NCBI GenBank assembly: GCA_934045905.1
Contig: OW203762.1
Coordinates: 46,215,411 to 46,279,410, forward strand
Reading direction: 5' to 3'
DNA length: 64,000 nucleotides
Source of the DNA: Leuctra nigra
Taxonomy: Eukaryota > Arthropoda > Insecta > Plecoptera > Leuctridae
Below are positions 46,601 to 47,599 of the stretch, one piece after another. Each line of letters opens with the position of its first letter. The stretch's first letter is position 1. Both the position numbers and the translations under genes were made by a program. The notes beneath the pieces are model-generated. The model ran no database searches. It was not told the DNA's origin and saw only the letters and a program-made list of their open reading frames with translations.

Positions 46601-47083
46601 TTTGATTGAGTGGAGTGGACCGTGTTCAGTTTGAGATGTTGCGCGAGTCAGTGCTCGCTCAAACTCACTACACTGACCGTTTCTAGTATAAATGTACTGT
46701 TTATTTGTAATCCATTTATTCCGTTTATATAACCAATTAATTCATTATCTTATTTACATACTAGGTAGTATTATACTTATACTTACTTATCTTCTCATCA
46801 TCCTTATATTTGATGTTTCCAACTACTCATCCATAATTGTCATTAAAATGATTTCAGAAAGGACATTATAGCATACGGTAGAGAAAGAAATGCTTCGCTC
46901 AAAAAGAAACCAACAAAAGTCGATCCACGACCTAAGAAGAAATGCTCGGAATCAAAATCACAAGAAAGTGAACTCTTTGACCTTCACTTCCAAGTACTAG
47001 CAGATTCTCAATCAAATTTAATTGAGGATGAATTTTATTCCGATTTGGACTCGCGGCTAAATTGGGATGCTGAAGACAATTGA
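1..47083 (+). CDS. KNL2: KNL2 / Mis18BP1-like centromere assembly protein (18 exons, 5' end outside window)
   Basis: Reconstructed join: <1-77, 986-1105, 2595-2678, 5089-5164, 7954-8096, 8184-8269, 8725-8882, 10854-10952, 13399-14114, 15738-15850, 17091-17218, 18246-18389, 25302-25421, 32043-32098, 34589-34823, 37419-37579, 43885-44024, 46858-47083. Every junction is GT/AG and the frame stays open for 959 residues before TGA. Residue numbers below count from the first in-window codon. Two SANTA-type domains (about 167-280 and 530-620) each end in a GFPxxW motif; a CENP-C-like motif lies at 667-682; a Lys-rich stretch follows at about 765-775. Proteins with SANTA plus CENP-C motif are KNL2/M18BP1, which recruit the CENP-A loading machinery to centromeric chromatin. 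I see no convincing SANT/Myb domain. The family call is firm from SANTA2 and the CENP-C motif; exons 7 and 14 and the exon 2 acceptor are the least certain parts of the model. Confidence 0.82.
170..640 (-). mobile_element. 5'-truncated LINE fragment
   Basis: Read on the minus strand, it shows decayed pieces of the C-terminal part of a LINE ORF2: a LRWFGHMKRMGT-like stretch and the acidic/Arg tail. It is interrupted by frameshifts and stops. It lies in the KNL2 intron between exons 1 and 2 and is related to the full copy at 18.6-22.75 kb. Confidence 0.65.
986..1105 (+). CDS. KNL2: KNL2 exon 2 in window
   Basis: Acceptor TTTTTACAG and donor GTAAGC flank 40 in-frame codons, phase 0 at both ends. 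The acceptor could also be three bases later (TACAGCAG), adding or removing one Gln. No domain is recognised. Confidence 0.65.
1192..1258 (+). mobile_element. LINE 3' tail fragment
   Basis: A short piece containing CCCCCGACCCAACTATGGAA and ending in an ATT run. The same tail is found at the 3' ends of the LINE fragments at 5.8 kb and 58.3 kb, so this is an extremely 5'-truncated copy. Confidence 0.6.
1337..2135 (-). repeat. Dispersed repeat of the GAGCGAGC/CTAG family
   Basis: Begins with CTAGGAAAACGCTC and a GTTGATGAGCGAGCAC stretch. It continues with text shared by several copies here, for example AATTTCAAATTGATCGGACC, and fades into a run of G at about 2143. The family seems non-coding. 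If CTAG is its 3' end, as in Helitrons, this copy is on the minus strand. Confidence 0.5.
2595..2678 (+). CDS. KNL2: KNL2 exon 3 in window
   Basis: A pyrimidine-rich acceptor (TTTTTCTCTTTTCAG) and donor GTAGGT bound 28 codons, phase 0 to 0. The peptide is Ser/Asn-rich and looks disordered. Confidence 0.65.
2965..3030. repeat. Short palindrome (MITE-like)
   Basis: ATGCCCACAGACTTATTATAGC is mirrored by GCTAATAAGTCTGTGGTATGCC with a spacer of about 20 bases. Intron of KNL2. Confidence 0.45.
3774..3926. mobile_element. MITE, CCGGTTGCAC family, copy 1
   Basis: Terminal inverted repeats of about 20 bases: CCGGTTGCACAATGTCCCGA against TCGGGACATGGTGCAACCGG. A related copy lies at 59099-59227. Confidence 0.6.
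4855..4945. repeat. Short inverted-repeat element
   Basis: The arms TCTATTCTCAAAATAGTTAT and ATAACGTTTTCGAGAATAGG are near complements around a 40-base centre containing TCACGTCATAAC. Confidence 0.5.
5089..5164 (+). CDS. KNL2: KNL2 exon 4 in window
   Basis: The acceptor is TTTGTGCTAG and the donor GTAAGT. It holds 25 codons plus one base, so it leaves phase 1, and the next exon supplies the other two bases. No domain is recognised. Confidence 0.68.
5396..5522. mobile_element. MITE with CCTATTCTATAT ends
   Basis: The left arm has CTATTCTATATAAATG followed by GGCGACCGCC. The right arm has GGCGGCCGCT followed by GATATAGAATAG. A related element at 25648-26195 has been split by a TTAA-type MITE. 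Confidence 0.55.
5563..5700. mobile_element. MITE, GGCCGCAC family, copy 1
   Basis: Inverted ends TGGCGTTTTCGACTGGCCGC and GCGGCCAGTCAAAAACACCA. Relatives lie at 16024-16150, 59945-60015 (partial) and 61070-61192. Confidence 0.6.
5790..6500 (-). mobile_element. 5'-truncated LINE fragment (ORF2 C-terminus)
   Basis: On the minus strand, pieces of LINE ORF2 C-terminus are readable in three frames, including KLLWNEHFPQQCKVLLFKTY, QLQAAEMKFLRSAQG and LRWFGHMKRMQGKR. They align with the last quarter of the intact ORF2 at 19632-22664. The 3' end is a CCCGACCCAA-type motif plus an ATT run. Frameshifts make it dead. Confidence 0.75.
6510..6850 (-). mobile_element. Second LINE 3' fragment, abutting the first
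   Basis: A separate 3' end (CCCTGACCCATT..., then ATTATT) is joined to an 80-codon ORF2 tail (RRVGRRRERW, QWEDRTRWRQFVEQLEVEEE). The adjoining fragment begins where this one ends, so one insertion probably used the A/T tail of the other. Confidence 0.65.
7251..7430. repeat. MITE-like inverted repeat
   Basis: CCCTATTTTTGAGATTGT on the left is mirrored by ACAATCTTGAAAATAGGTCC on the right. Confidence 0.45.
7431..7575. mobile_element. MITE with about 30-base inverted ends
   Basis: TGGAGGGTTATTCTAAATTT is mirrored by AAATTTAGAATAACCTTCCA. The interior of about 85 bases has no coding content. Confidence 0.55.
7954..8096 (+). CDS. KNL2: KNL2 exon 5 in window
   Basis: Acceptor TAAATTTTAG, donor GTAAGT. 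It enters in phase 1 and leaves in phase 0. The peptide is rich in Asn, Gln, Pro and Ser and lies just before the first SANTA domain. Confidence 0.7.
8184..8269 (+). CDS. KNL2: KNL2 exon 6: start of SANTA domain 1
   Basis: Acceptor TCTTTCTAG, donor GTATGT, phase 0 in and 2 out. The peptide has the pattern that opens SANTA domains: IHDW, then GFYLGGKR. It ends at a DPNG turn exactly where the second SANTA exon ends at PDGK. This shared boundary is part of the case for exon duplication. Confidence 0.75.
8725..8882 (+). CDS. KNL2: KNL2 exon 7: middle of SANTA domain 1
   Basis: Acceptor CATATTTTGCAG, donor GTATGT. This is the only segment I found between exons 6 and 8 that enters in phase 2, stays open and leaves in phase 1; joining 6 straight to 8 gives a stop after a few codons. 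A Trp near its start (RSWRS) resembles the W-x-S of SANTA domains. Caution: the minus strand of the same bases also has a long protein-like frame, so the strand needs RNA support. Confidence 0.55.
8940..9775 (+). mobile_element. 5'-truncated LINE fragment with a nested MITE
   Basis: The plus strand reads like the ORF2 C-terminus: AAEMKFLRSVAGVTKM, LRFKLGKERLRWYGHMKRME and, later, WWEDRERWRELVEREEAEE. The 3' end has CCCCCTGACCCGACAG followed by ATTTATT. The frame is broken by an insertion at 9345-9464. It lies in KNL2 intron 7. Confidence 0.75.
9345..9464. mobile_element. Short MITE nested in the LINE fragment
   Basis: Imperfect inverted arms (TTTTCCCAATTCC...CCTGATGG and CCATCAGAATTGGGAATTAA) bound about 120 bases inside otherwise LINE-like sequence. 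Confidence 0.5.
9776..10255 (-). mobile_element. LINE fragment, minus strand
   Basis: The reverse complement contains GCTGGAGTGTCGAAGATGGA, ACAAGGAAGAAGCTGGG and CCGAAGAGGGAATTTGAAA. These match the intact LINE at 22258-22440. The middle (about 9860-10000) does not match and may be another insertion. Confidence 0.65.
10256..10853. other. Intron of KNL2, no gene seen
   Basis: The plus-strand 111-codon frame starting at 10266 has no recognisable domain and is probably chance. I see no clear repeat here. Confidence 0.4.
10854..10952 (+). CDS. KNL2: KNL2 exon 8: end of SANTA domain 1
   Basis: Acceptor TTTTTTATTTTAG, donor GTAAGT, phase 1 in and 1 out. The peptide contains FKNGFPEDWKEIL, the closing GFPxxWK motif of SANTA domains. 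It resembles the vertebrate Mis18BP1 domain end at least as well as SANTA2 does. Confidence 0.78.
11001..11763 (+). repeat. GAGCGAGC/CTAG family repeat, opposite orientation
   Basis: Starts ATTGAGCGAGCGTC and ends CGCTCATCAACGCGTTACAC, AGAGCGTTTTCTTAG. The interior includes GATCGAGCTGAAATTTTGCA, shared with other copies. Taking the CTAG-like end as 3', this copy is on the plus strand. Confidence 0.5.
12262..12535. repeat. Fold-back repeat with about 90-base arms
   Basis: The left arm (GGCAGTGGTCATGAGG ... CTGAAAAGGACCATTGGCGA) is mirrored by the right arm (TCGCCAACGGTCCTTTTCAG ... ATAACCACTGCC). About 80 bases lie between. Confidence 0.6.
12808..13353 (+). repeat. GAGCGAGC/CTAG family repeat, diverged
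   Basis: Starts TTATTAAGCGAGTGTAGC, followed by a CCGTACTCGTATGGCTCTTT segment like that of the 24.1-25.1 kb copy. Ends GTTACACAGAGCATTTTCCTAA just before KNL2 exon 9. Confidence 0.45.
13399..14114 (+). CDS. KNL2: KNL2 exon 9: long linker between SANTA domains, with internal repeat
   Basis: Acceptor GTGATTTCAG, donor GTATGT. It enters in phase 1 and leaves in phase 0, adding 239 residues. The sequence is low-complexity, rich in Ser, Asn, Lys and Pro, and probably disordered. It carries two 28-residue repeats with a 33-codon period (13521-13604 and 13620-13703), both ending in LQNQHKPSL followed by E or Q and K. It links the two SANTA modules. Confidence 0.75.
14115..15069. other. KNL2 intron 9, left part
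   Basis: No gene seen. A TTCAATTCAATAAACTTTATTACTT stretch near 14290 resembles the 3' end of a reverse-strand retroelement but is too short to name. Confidence 0.35.
15070..15640. repeat. Fold-back element, about 250-base arms
   Basis: Ends ACGAGGGGGGGGGGTCATTA and TAATGACCCCCCCTCGT. The arms continue inward as mirror copies (GCGGACTCAAAGGGTT, GGTGTGTGTTTCTAGAGCAC and others). The centre contains CACCACAAACAGTATTGG. No coding potential. Confidence 0.7.
15738..15850 (+). CDS. KNL2: KNL2 exon 10: start of SANTA domain 2
   Basis: Acceptor TTTCATTACAG, donor GTACGT, phase 0 in and 2 out. It encodes the classic SANTA opening: LSNWWPTLVRRKDG, then a strand with FLQGNLA. Phases equal those of exon 6. 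Confidence 0.82.
16024..16150. mobile_element. MITE, GGCCGCAC family, copy 2
   Basis: Ends TGGCGTTTTCGACTGGCCGC and GCGGCCAGCCAAAAACGC. Same family as 5563-5700. Confidence 0.6.
16279..16408. repeat. MITE-like inverted repeat
   Basis: CTGGTGCGGTCCTTGCTCTG and CAGAGCAAAGACCGCACCAG are near-perfect mirror ends, about 130 bases overall. Confidence 0.6.
17091..17218 (+). CDS. KNL2: KNL2 exon 11: middle of SANTA domain 2
   Basis: Acceptor TTCTTTACAG, donor GTAAGA, phase 2 in and 1 out. It contains the KHWKSIV stretch and the hairpin TTKGQCYTIVGGID, which match the W-x-S and SG-x-x-Y-x-L-x-G core of the SANTA family. Confidence 0.82.
17743..17932. repeat. MITE-like inverted repeat
   Basis: GGCCAATCTTTGTACCTCTT is mirrored by AAGAGGTACAAAAGCCAGAC; the interior repeats GTTAGCTA-type words. 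Similar words occur near 3080-3150. Confidence 0.45.
17980..18070 (-). repeat. tRNA-derived SINE head
   Basis: On the minus strand an A-box-like TTTGTCGAGCTC is followed about 30 bases on by a B-box-like CAGGTTCGAGC. No cloverleaf can be closed, so this is a SINE or tRNA relic rather than a tRNA gene. Confidence 0.45.
18246..18389 (+). CDS. KNL2: KNL2 exon 12: end of SANTA domain 2
   Basis: Acceptor TTTGCTTTCAG, donor GTAAAA, phase 1 in and 1 out. The peptide has VVKRMRFGFPNSWKF, the SANTA closing motif, followed by a Lys/Arg-rich tail. Confidence 0.8.
18811..19656 (+). CDS. LINE ORF1 protein with degenerate SGNH-esterase-like domain
   Basis: 281 codons. The first 90 residues are highly charged (Glu/Lys) and could form a coiled coil. 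Residues about 95-230 resemble the SGNH/GDSL esterase fold found in some LINE ORF1 proteins: IGDVMVKQ at the block I position, then IILKVGNREV at the block III position, and a closing EFLDVPYIPGY. The catalytic Ser of GDS is Val here, and the GxND block is altered, so an active esterase is unlikely. ORF1 overlaps the ORF2 start by 25 bases. A separate 70-codon frame ends at 18793, just upstream in a different frame, and may be an ORF1 N-terminal part cut off by a frameshift. Confidence 0.6.
   Translation: MEGLYSVTRTEEDVEGNANQEVTQLEVEVRIEDVGGENSVARPEEDEEKKKNQGKVMQDENGAKNEEEEVRKKVSSAIRLEDCDRSHRAPSPDLHRAGVEVVLIGDVMVKQASEFCKKMGNSAIIEPGIGIKELENRMDIGYYAERLSEAKTIILKVGNREVKKGIDKEIVIRDIQELVLTTKRAVKNPGVRVVICGLQTTEGVIMNEELKRTAEAHSAEFLDVPYIPGYRSNRWEWEAKTGRELRVRMEAKERSEQRDEKKKDEDMNKDFISRWVWRNRR
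19632..22664 (+). CDS. LINE ORF2: endonuclease and reverse transcriptase (intact)
   Basis: 1010 codons without interruption. The N-terminal APE-type endonuclease has a GTLNIVSLNG start (about residue 41), LSESKW with the metal-binding Glu (71), GDLNAKVG (170) and SDHRLL (about 265). The reverse transcriptase spans about 490-800, with GKSPGVDEV, YRGITLM, QYGFRGGRST, GLRQGSALSP and the catalytic FADD box (731-734). The C-terminal part has KYLGSIVT, LRWYGHLRRM and a Glu-rich tail. All key residues visible to me are present, so it could be active. The nick-and-prime mechanism is known for the family. Confidence 0.88.
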   Translation: MGLEEPKVGEGDESEDEAGGVKRRVNRTKSKRNLRRKVKVGTLNIVSLNGKVEEIIDMMKERKLEVLGLSESKWKGSGEKECREGYKLYWAGGERGVNGVGFMIAPNLRERVISVNYISDRLIKMKILLGKHLLEILQCYAPQTGMTAEIKERYLVELERNISSMKTLVIGDLNAKVGRERRGYEEVLGHHGYAGRNKEGENLLNFCLRNGLRVGNSWYQKRPSHQITRYAPDGSSKSVIDYVLIGRDLVLEVDDVCVCPNVALDSDHRLLVVTLQYPSETRTAPVLKHTKLKVWKLQEEQHKQEFRSMIEEGIPDGQVRAVEEEWTEFRDKMVMSAERVCGRVKGKKREKETPWWNEKVKYVVKEKRDAWQGKEIARSEENNRAYSEAKQLVKQTVQEEKKKTMEVFAAKLDEDYKGNKKMLYGLMKNKRKQGDSRRNMIDEQGNLVTEEDEIKKLWETHFKNLLNSCPHPDAQTLTTNTDDAGVDRPEEKDISVEEIAVAIGEMSNGKSPGVDEVSAEMLKAAGPAGAYWLWRVITAAWQERKIPRNWEEGIIIPTFKKGNRGLCQNYRGITLMSQCAKVYEKVIGRRLREHTDPQLREEQYGFRGGRSTIDLIFTLKQMMEAKWEEGRDMYMVFLDLQKAYDSLPRQTVWQCLERKGVYPELIERVQSTYSNSRSMVQTAVGRSGWFNINTGLRQGSALSPMLFNIVMDEMIREVEREESDQSTTLVFADDIMVWGECAQDVQEKIDRWDVVTREYGLRISREKSEAMVMSRDKKAQNTNIQLQGEVLEVKQEFKYLGSIVTNEARMGAEISRRIHLASGFYQSVRKLLWNEDMPTKCKMLLYKTYFIPILTYGAVTWTLTNKEAGNVQAAEMKFLRSIAGVSKMEKQRSTDIRKKLGVESLNYKIGRDRLRWYGHLRRMNPKRIPKREFERARDRESRRGRPRGKWEDQVKWDVEERGEEWGTVTAERLWEDRERWRVMVERQQPEYEEEEEEEECDVSGPATRHH
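22895..23674 (-). repeat. GAGCGAGC/CTAG family repeat with internal inverted segments
   Basis: Starts CTAGGAAAACGCTC and ends GACGCTCGCTCAATAATG. The part at 23100-23390 matches other copies in reverse, and 23430-23670 matches in the forward sense. The copy is therefore palindromic or composite. Confidence 0.5.
24135..25117 (-). repeat. GAGCGAGC/CTAG family repeat, longest copy
   Basis: Starts CTAGGAAAACGCTCAGTGTA and ends GGTGACGCTCGCTACGCTCG plus CTCAATTA. It repeatedly contains AATTTCAAATTGATCGGA-type words. No coding frame is supported. Confidence 0.55.
25302..25421 (+). CDS. KNL2: KNL2 exon 13: CENP-C-like motif
   Basis: Acceptor TCTTTCACTTTCAG. The donor is the weak GTTCGC. Phase 1 in and 1 out. 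It encodes KQSRSGRILTPVSMWW (residues 667-682), which fits the CENP-C motif pattern R-x-S-x-R-x(4)-P-x(2)-aromatic-W. In KNL2 proteins of several lineages this motif binds CENP-A nucleosomes. Confidence 0.8.
25648..26195. mobile_element. MITE (CTATTCTATAT family) split by another MITE
   Basis: The outer ends ACTATTCTATATCTCTTTGA and GAGATTTAGAATAGGTCC are inverted. The interior is interrupted by a TTAA-flanked element at 25710-26128. Related to 5396-5522. Confidence 0.55.
25710..26128. mobile_element. piggyBac-type MITE with TTAA duplication
   Basis: TTAA at 25706-25709 and 26129-26132 flanks inverted ends CCCTGCGTTAC and GTAACGCAAGG. Exact TTAA target duplication with C-rich ends is the signature of piggyBac-like elements. 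No transposase remains. Confidence 0.75.
26240..26735. repeat. GAGCGAGC/CTAG family repeat, decayed
   Basis: Shares AAAATGGCAATAAATCGGT and CAATTTGATCTGATCAGCCA with other copies and ends GCTTGCTCGTCAAAGTGTTT. Ends are eroded. Confidence 0.4.
26920..28255 (+). mobile_element. 1.3-kb element, fold-back 5' end and hairpin-CTAG 3' end, copy 1
   Basis: The left 375 bases form a long fold-back (CCCCATAAAAAAACACGCCG ... CGGCGTGTTTTTTTATGGGG). The right end is the perfect hairpin TGGAGCGACCGCTCCA followed by CTAG, as at Helitron 3' ends. An inverted copy of the whole element lies at 44144-45446. The minus strand has a 100-codon frame at 27735-28037, which is broken in the other copy and probably not a gene. 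Confidence 0.6.
27361..27406 (+). repeat. Tandem 10-bp repeat
   Basis: Four copies of TTGCATATTG, then TTGCACC. Inside the 1.3-kb element; the other copy lacks this array. Confidence 0.7.
29217..29373. mobile_element. MITE with GGCCCGGAATAACC ends
   Basis: GGCCCGGAATAACCAAAGTT is mirrored by AACTTTGGTTATACCGGCCC. Nested in the 3.1-kb element. Confidence 0.65.
29431..29682 (-). pseudogene. Cys-rich coding remnant inside the inverted-repeat element
   Basis: A minus-strand frame of 83 codons. The second half is dense in regularly spaced cysteines (FCSCKSKTDCSKSVTCPC, then CRCTCECYNP), suggesting a zinc-binding module that is often the C-terminal end of a mobile-element or cargo protein. The first part overlaps an inverted repeat at 29640-29763, so the start is not original. 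I do not recognise the family. Confidence 0.4.
29640..29763. repeat. Short inverted repeat (MITE-like)
   Basis: AACTTCTGTGTCACAGAAGT and ACCTCTGTGCCACAGAAGTT are the core of mirror arms separated by about 60 bases. Confidence 0.5.
31640..31980 (-). mobile_element. LINE 3' end fragment with (AAT)n tail
   Basis: An AAT microsatellite at about 31658-31690, then on the minus strand a Glu-rich ORF2 tail (GAAGAGGAAGAGGAAGTGG region). This is the same layout as the other LINE 3' ends here, ending 60 bases before KNL2 exon 14. Confidence 0.55.
32043..32098 (+). CDS. KNL2: KNL2 exon 14 in window
   Basis: Acceptor TTAATATTTTTAG, donor GTAAGT. This short exon of 19 codons (acidic, ending in SSSEYL) converts phase 1 to phase 0, as the next exon requires. 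Its small size makes it less certain. Confidence 0.6.
32165..33260 (-). mobile_element. RTE-like LINE, internally deleted
   Basis: On the minus strand, decayed frames include an endonuclease-end stretch (NQIDYILI-like near 33160), the linker before the RT (EEVMRVIRQAKNGKASSPDE), and directly after it a C-terminal end (RRPVRSRTSWLKNLRDWFG). The RT core is missing, so the copy arose by internal deletion. It lies in KNL2 intron 14 opposite to the gene. Confidence 0.65.
33340..33870. other. Unassigned AT-rich stretch
   Basis: Begins with ATTGTATTGTATTGTATGTT, possibly the reverse-strand tail of a retroelement. It has loose repeats of GATGCATCTC and GAATGAGAATGAG. No gene seen. Confidence 0.35.
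33938..34398. mobile_element. MITE with TGGGTTCCCATACTTCGC ends
   Basis: TGGGTTCCCATACTTCGCTT is mirrored by AAGCGAAGTATGGGAACCCA. The arms extend about 45 bases (GCATTCGGTTCGCTTTCGC and its mirror), about 460 bases overall. Confidence 0.7.
34589..34823 (+). CDS. KNL2: KNL2 exon 15: Lys-rich region
   Basis: Acceptor GCAAATTCCAG, donor GTAAGT, phase 0 in and 1 out. The 78 codons are strongly basic, with the clusters KKKK and KKPKKPKKGK. These could serve as a nuclear localisation or DNA-contact segment. Confidence 0.7.
35021..35850. mobile_element. Near-perfect fold-back element, about 400-base arms
   Basis: TA, then CCGGGTGGCGCAAAAAAA, at the left is mirrored by TTTTTTTTGCGCACCCGG then TA at the right. 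Both arms carry the same 80-codon frame in opposite directions with only a few differences. TA flanks suggest a Tc1/mariner-type terminal structure. A diverged relative lies at 60348-60952. Confidence 0.75.
35930..36400. repeat. GAGCGAGC/CTAG family repeat, partial
   Basis: Shares TTTGAACCAATAGGAGG, GCAACACCCAGAGATGGACC and GTGTGCAAAATTTCAGCTCG with other copies and ends AGAGTCGCTCACTCAAATAT. Confidence 0.45.
36784..37094. repeat. Inverted repeat with about 75-base arms
   Basis: GGCCAAGTCTTGAAACCTAC ... CACTGTAAGAATG is mirrored by CGTTCTTACAGTGAGC ... GTTTCAAGACTTGGCC. About 160 bases lie between. KNL2 intron 15. Confidence 0.6.
37419..37579 (+). CDS. KNL2: KNL2 exon 16 in window
   Basis: Acceptor GCTGGTTTCAG, donor GTAAGT, phase 1 in and 0 out. 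It encodes a charged 54-residue segment, basic then acidic. A BEL/Pao element begins 98 bases after the donor, inside what was an intron of about 118 bases. Confidence 0.75.
37677..38097 (-). repeat. BEL/Pao 3' LTR
   Basis: TGATTGCGCCAAGACG ... GGCGCGAACA. Aligned by eye with the other LTR it differs at a single base (g at 37736, a at 43498). Confidence 0.92.
38165..39199 (-). CDS. int: BEL/Pao integrase part
   Basis: 344 codons in the third frame. An HRCLTC zinc-finger remnant is followed by the integrase core with the D-D-E triad: HVGTDYAGPF, then YSDNGRNFVG, then GGLWEAGVKSAKG. A C-terminal domain typical of Pao elements ends near RPVSKLVLLPP. Integrase-like sequence continues upstream in this frame past its first Met, into the overlap with the RT/RNase H frame, so a one- or two-base indel near 39245 probably separated the two. 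Confidence 0.85.
   Translation of the reverse strand: MSLRGLLRQRIHRCLTCFKFRAHTPQPVMADLPSARVQASRAFLHVGTDYAGPFSVKTASRRNAPVTKGYLCVFVCMATKAIHLEFASDLSTDSFLACLDRLISRRGLPSDIYSDNGRNFVGAARQLREVTEFLVQSTQQIADSLSARSIHWHFSPPYAPNFGGLWEAGVKSAKGLLHRLIGDTPHTHEEYATLFCRIEAVLNSRPLCALTPDPEESCSYLTPGHLLIGTALLSPPEPLELDITPRLSRWQHVRQVHQAFWNRWHSEYLHTQMQRGKWRRDCQNLQVGDVVFYRETSTNPLAWPVGRVIETMPGLDGIVRVVSIQTSHGTFVRPVSKLVLLPPA
39220..41376 (-). CDS. pol: BEL/Pao reverse transcriptase and RNase H part
   Basis: 718 codons in a different frame from gag. The RT carries KLRVVFNASS, ADIKQMYRQI and the catalytic box YIDD (TYIDDVVTGA). RNase H signatures follow (GFCDASERGYAAVLYL, then VLYTDSTIVLPWL). The zone between the end of gag-protease and the RT start looks shorter than in the family, which suggests a small deletion that also shifted the frame. 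The frame ends early, just before the integrase zinc finger. Confidence 0.85.
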   Translation of the reverse strand: MGYIGTCTVGSSLDPVPPLVVGVFDDAVGPHPPSLLGIRSYLSLERRLKREPDHDAAYQAFMQDYSESRHMTTAPRSSSYIIPHHCVYKLSSSSTKLRVVFNASSPDDKGVSLNSQLLSGPKLQAELPDILTSFRTHAIAICADIKQMYRQILVHPQDRRFQHILWRSSLTSPVIEYELNTVTYGLSPSAFLAQRVLRQLVLDEGPRFPLASRALRDHTYIDDVVTGARDLPEAQDLQAQLQGLLARGGFELRKWSSNLPGALNTLTADHLESPLVFANEDQGIKILGLLWDPRTDTFSFHTRPFEGIVTKRTVLSYIARIFDPLGFVTPFVCWMKIFLQQLWLVPTQWDDPLSDQLTQSWSTAVSEVSALSSFRVPRVLPDRRGVCRLVGFCDASERGYAAVLYLHTSTPVSSSVSLLRARSKVAPVKPLTIPKLELSAAVLLARLLKDISPSLSALAVDSVVLYTDSTIVLPWLATSPHRLKTFVANRVVEILESSAPTDWRHVASTDNPADCASRGILPSQLLNHPLWLSGPSFLHSSPVTWPRSSPPLEPPEEMPEMKTTTTILVTSVPVEPLHVKLQQFSSLLRAQRVFGHVVRFARILLAKRSQSPRPTGPLLPSELQDALDLLVKITQHHHFAVEIHQLERQQPVNSRLSSLRPFIDSSGLLKVGGRLRHSSLPKNARHPLLLPKEAHLSTLICDEYHKRSLTPVLAPYKP
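41232..43253 (-). CDS. gag: BEL/Pao gag-protease polyprotein part
   Basis: 673 codons. The N-terminal half is a helical gag domain (about 125-300, with PKFDGTNMNKWTEYYSLF). Zinc-knuckle-type Cys/His motifs follow at about 340-415 (CPLCKEGHTLYRC and CFNCLGKHLRSAC). A retropepsin-like protease comes next, with AVIDCGSQVSAAS at about 500 and FLIGADLYPDIL at about 605. The frame stops just after an FWE motif, where the RT region should continue in the same frame in this clade; the downstream frame overlaps it by 145 bases. Confidence 0.85.
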   Translation of the reverse strand: MEAQRKMQDLFVKQREQVFSSVQQTFDSFKALQRDQVLTAQPRYDRLMHQQSEFDAIQAKILELNSDLISPNKAIEVEKVQDSFETVLYGAQAKYIAVRNEYQDSRKETQSATTPSMTLTTNTLPVIDIPKFDGTNMNKWTEYYSLFTSLIHENNSLNDIQKFHYLRSTLSGTALSVIAGFSLAKENYVLALNALVNRYHNPRLLASVYVKQILDFTPLKSNQHSGLQSFLQVHKNNVEALKSLQDIGDLADYLLFSLTLHNLDLGTRKVFENKHSSRSTPTYASLITFVEEQSRTMELCGLDVSATISKPKPTPSPARKMTSFLATKPVPSARTSAMPSHASCPLCKEGHTLYRCPLFTAQSIAERYVTIRRLQRCFNCLGKHLRSACTSKSVCSTCRSNSHHSMLHPLTPSNTSTAQGQRPASSAPEVQQDVVNPSTSANNKTVANSDASPTQSLACHFQTSKPTHQTVLLGTVTALISDCQGRYHPLRAVIDCGSQVSAASRSLVQKLGLKITPSHSQLVGIGNASAQVYGVVQCSLASRHNPDTPLSVQALVLSTISNPLPSSPVSLDVYERYRGLSLADSRFDVPDQIDFLIGADLYPDILKTSGDMVIRGNPSALNTIFGWVILGPVQSDQVSTQSPLSLLACSTTPLDRTLRLFWESEVTSAWNDA
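43439..43859 (-). repeat. BEL/Pao 5' LTR
   Basis: Same 421 bases as the 3' LTR but for one substitution. Promoter and polyadenylation functions are expected of an LTR but were not mapped. It ends 25 bases before KNL2 exon 17. Confidence 0.92.
43885..44024 (+). CDS. KNL2: KNL2 exon 17, directly downstream of the LTR element
   Basis: Acceptor TTTTTGTTTTCCAG, donor GTAGGC, phase 0 in and 2 out. Only 25 bases separate this exon from the LTR end, so the pyrimidine tract survives but the original branch point was probably displaced. Confidence 0.72.
44144..45446 (-). mobile_element. 1.3-kb element with fold-back and hairpin-CTAG end, copy 2
   Basis: Inverted relative of 26920-28255. It starts CTAGTGGAGCGGTCGCTCCA and ends with the fold-back finishing in TTTTTTATGGGG. 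The shared internal region is diverged and its minus-strand-equivalent frame is broken by stops. Confidence 0.6.
45632..46534 (-). repeat. GAGCGAGC/CTAG family repeat
   Basis: Starts CTAGGAAAACGCTCTGTGTA and ends ACCGTGGTGATGCTCGCTCA. Close to the 24135-25117 copy at both ends. A run of A at about 46468-46487 lies near the right end. Confidence 0.55.
46858..47083 (+). CDS. KNL2: KNL2 terminal exon 18 with stop codon
   Basis: Acceptor AAATGATTTCAG, phase 2 in. The exon encodes a basic stretch and then an acidic tail (FYSDLDSRLNWDAEDN) before TGA at 47081-47083. An AATAAA signal follows at 47246. Confidence 0.78.
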
Positions 47084-47280
47084 AATTAATGCATTCACAA
47101 TCTCTCATTTTTAGCCACATTTGTAAAGCCACATTTTCTTGTTTTGTTTATTTAATTAAGAATCAGATTTGTACCTAATACTATTTTTATACTTATTAAT
47201 TATTATTTAATATAATATCTTCTGTGTAAATTTTAAATAATGTGGAATAAATAAATACTATTCATTAAGTTCTCCATTGT
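47084..47280 (+). terminator. KNL2 3' UTR with polyadenylation signal
   Basis: AT-rich sequence after the KNL2 stop codon. AATAAA at 47246-47251, overlapping a second AATAAA four bases on, is the best polyadenylation signal and gives a 3' UTR of roughly 180-200 bases. Confidence 0.6.
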
Positions 47281-47504
47281 TTGTTTCAGAGATCTTAAGT
47301 TTCTTTGCCATTGTCTGCAAACATTAGGATTGCCTGAAATTAGTATCTATCACGTCATCAGGAAGCTACATGTGATTCACATTTAACTTCCTTCTTGGTT
47401 AGGTAGTACCTACAATCATACATTTAATTTATGAAGTGTTAAACTGTATGTTTCTGTGGAAAACTTCCATGGAGTTGGGATGATATCCGACCGTCCGTCC
47501 GACC

Positions 47505-47585
47505 TACCGGGTAGCACAGTTGGTAGAGCTCTCGCCCGGCAAGTGAGAAGTCCCGGATTCGAGCCCCAGTTTGGTCGGATATTTT
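47505..47585 (+). repeat. tRNA-derived SINE head
   Basis: TAGCACAGTTGGTAGAGC fits an A box and GGATTCGAGCCCC fits a B box about 45 bases on. The acceptor stem does not pair, so this is a SINE-type relic. Confidence 0.5.
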
Positions 47586-47599
47586 TCACGACGCACATC

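Noticed and set aside
47505..47585. A functional tRNA gene
   Set aside because: A- and B-box-like words are present but the acceptor stem ends do not pair and no cloverleaf closes, so a SINE relic fits better.
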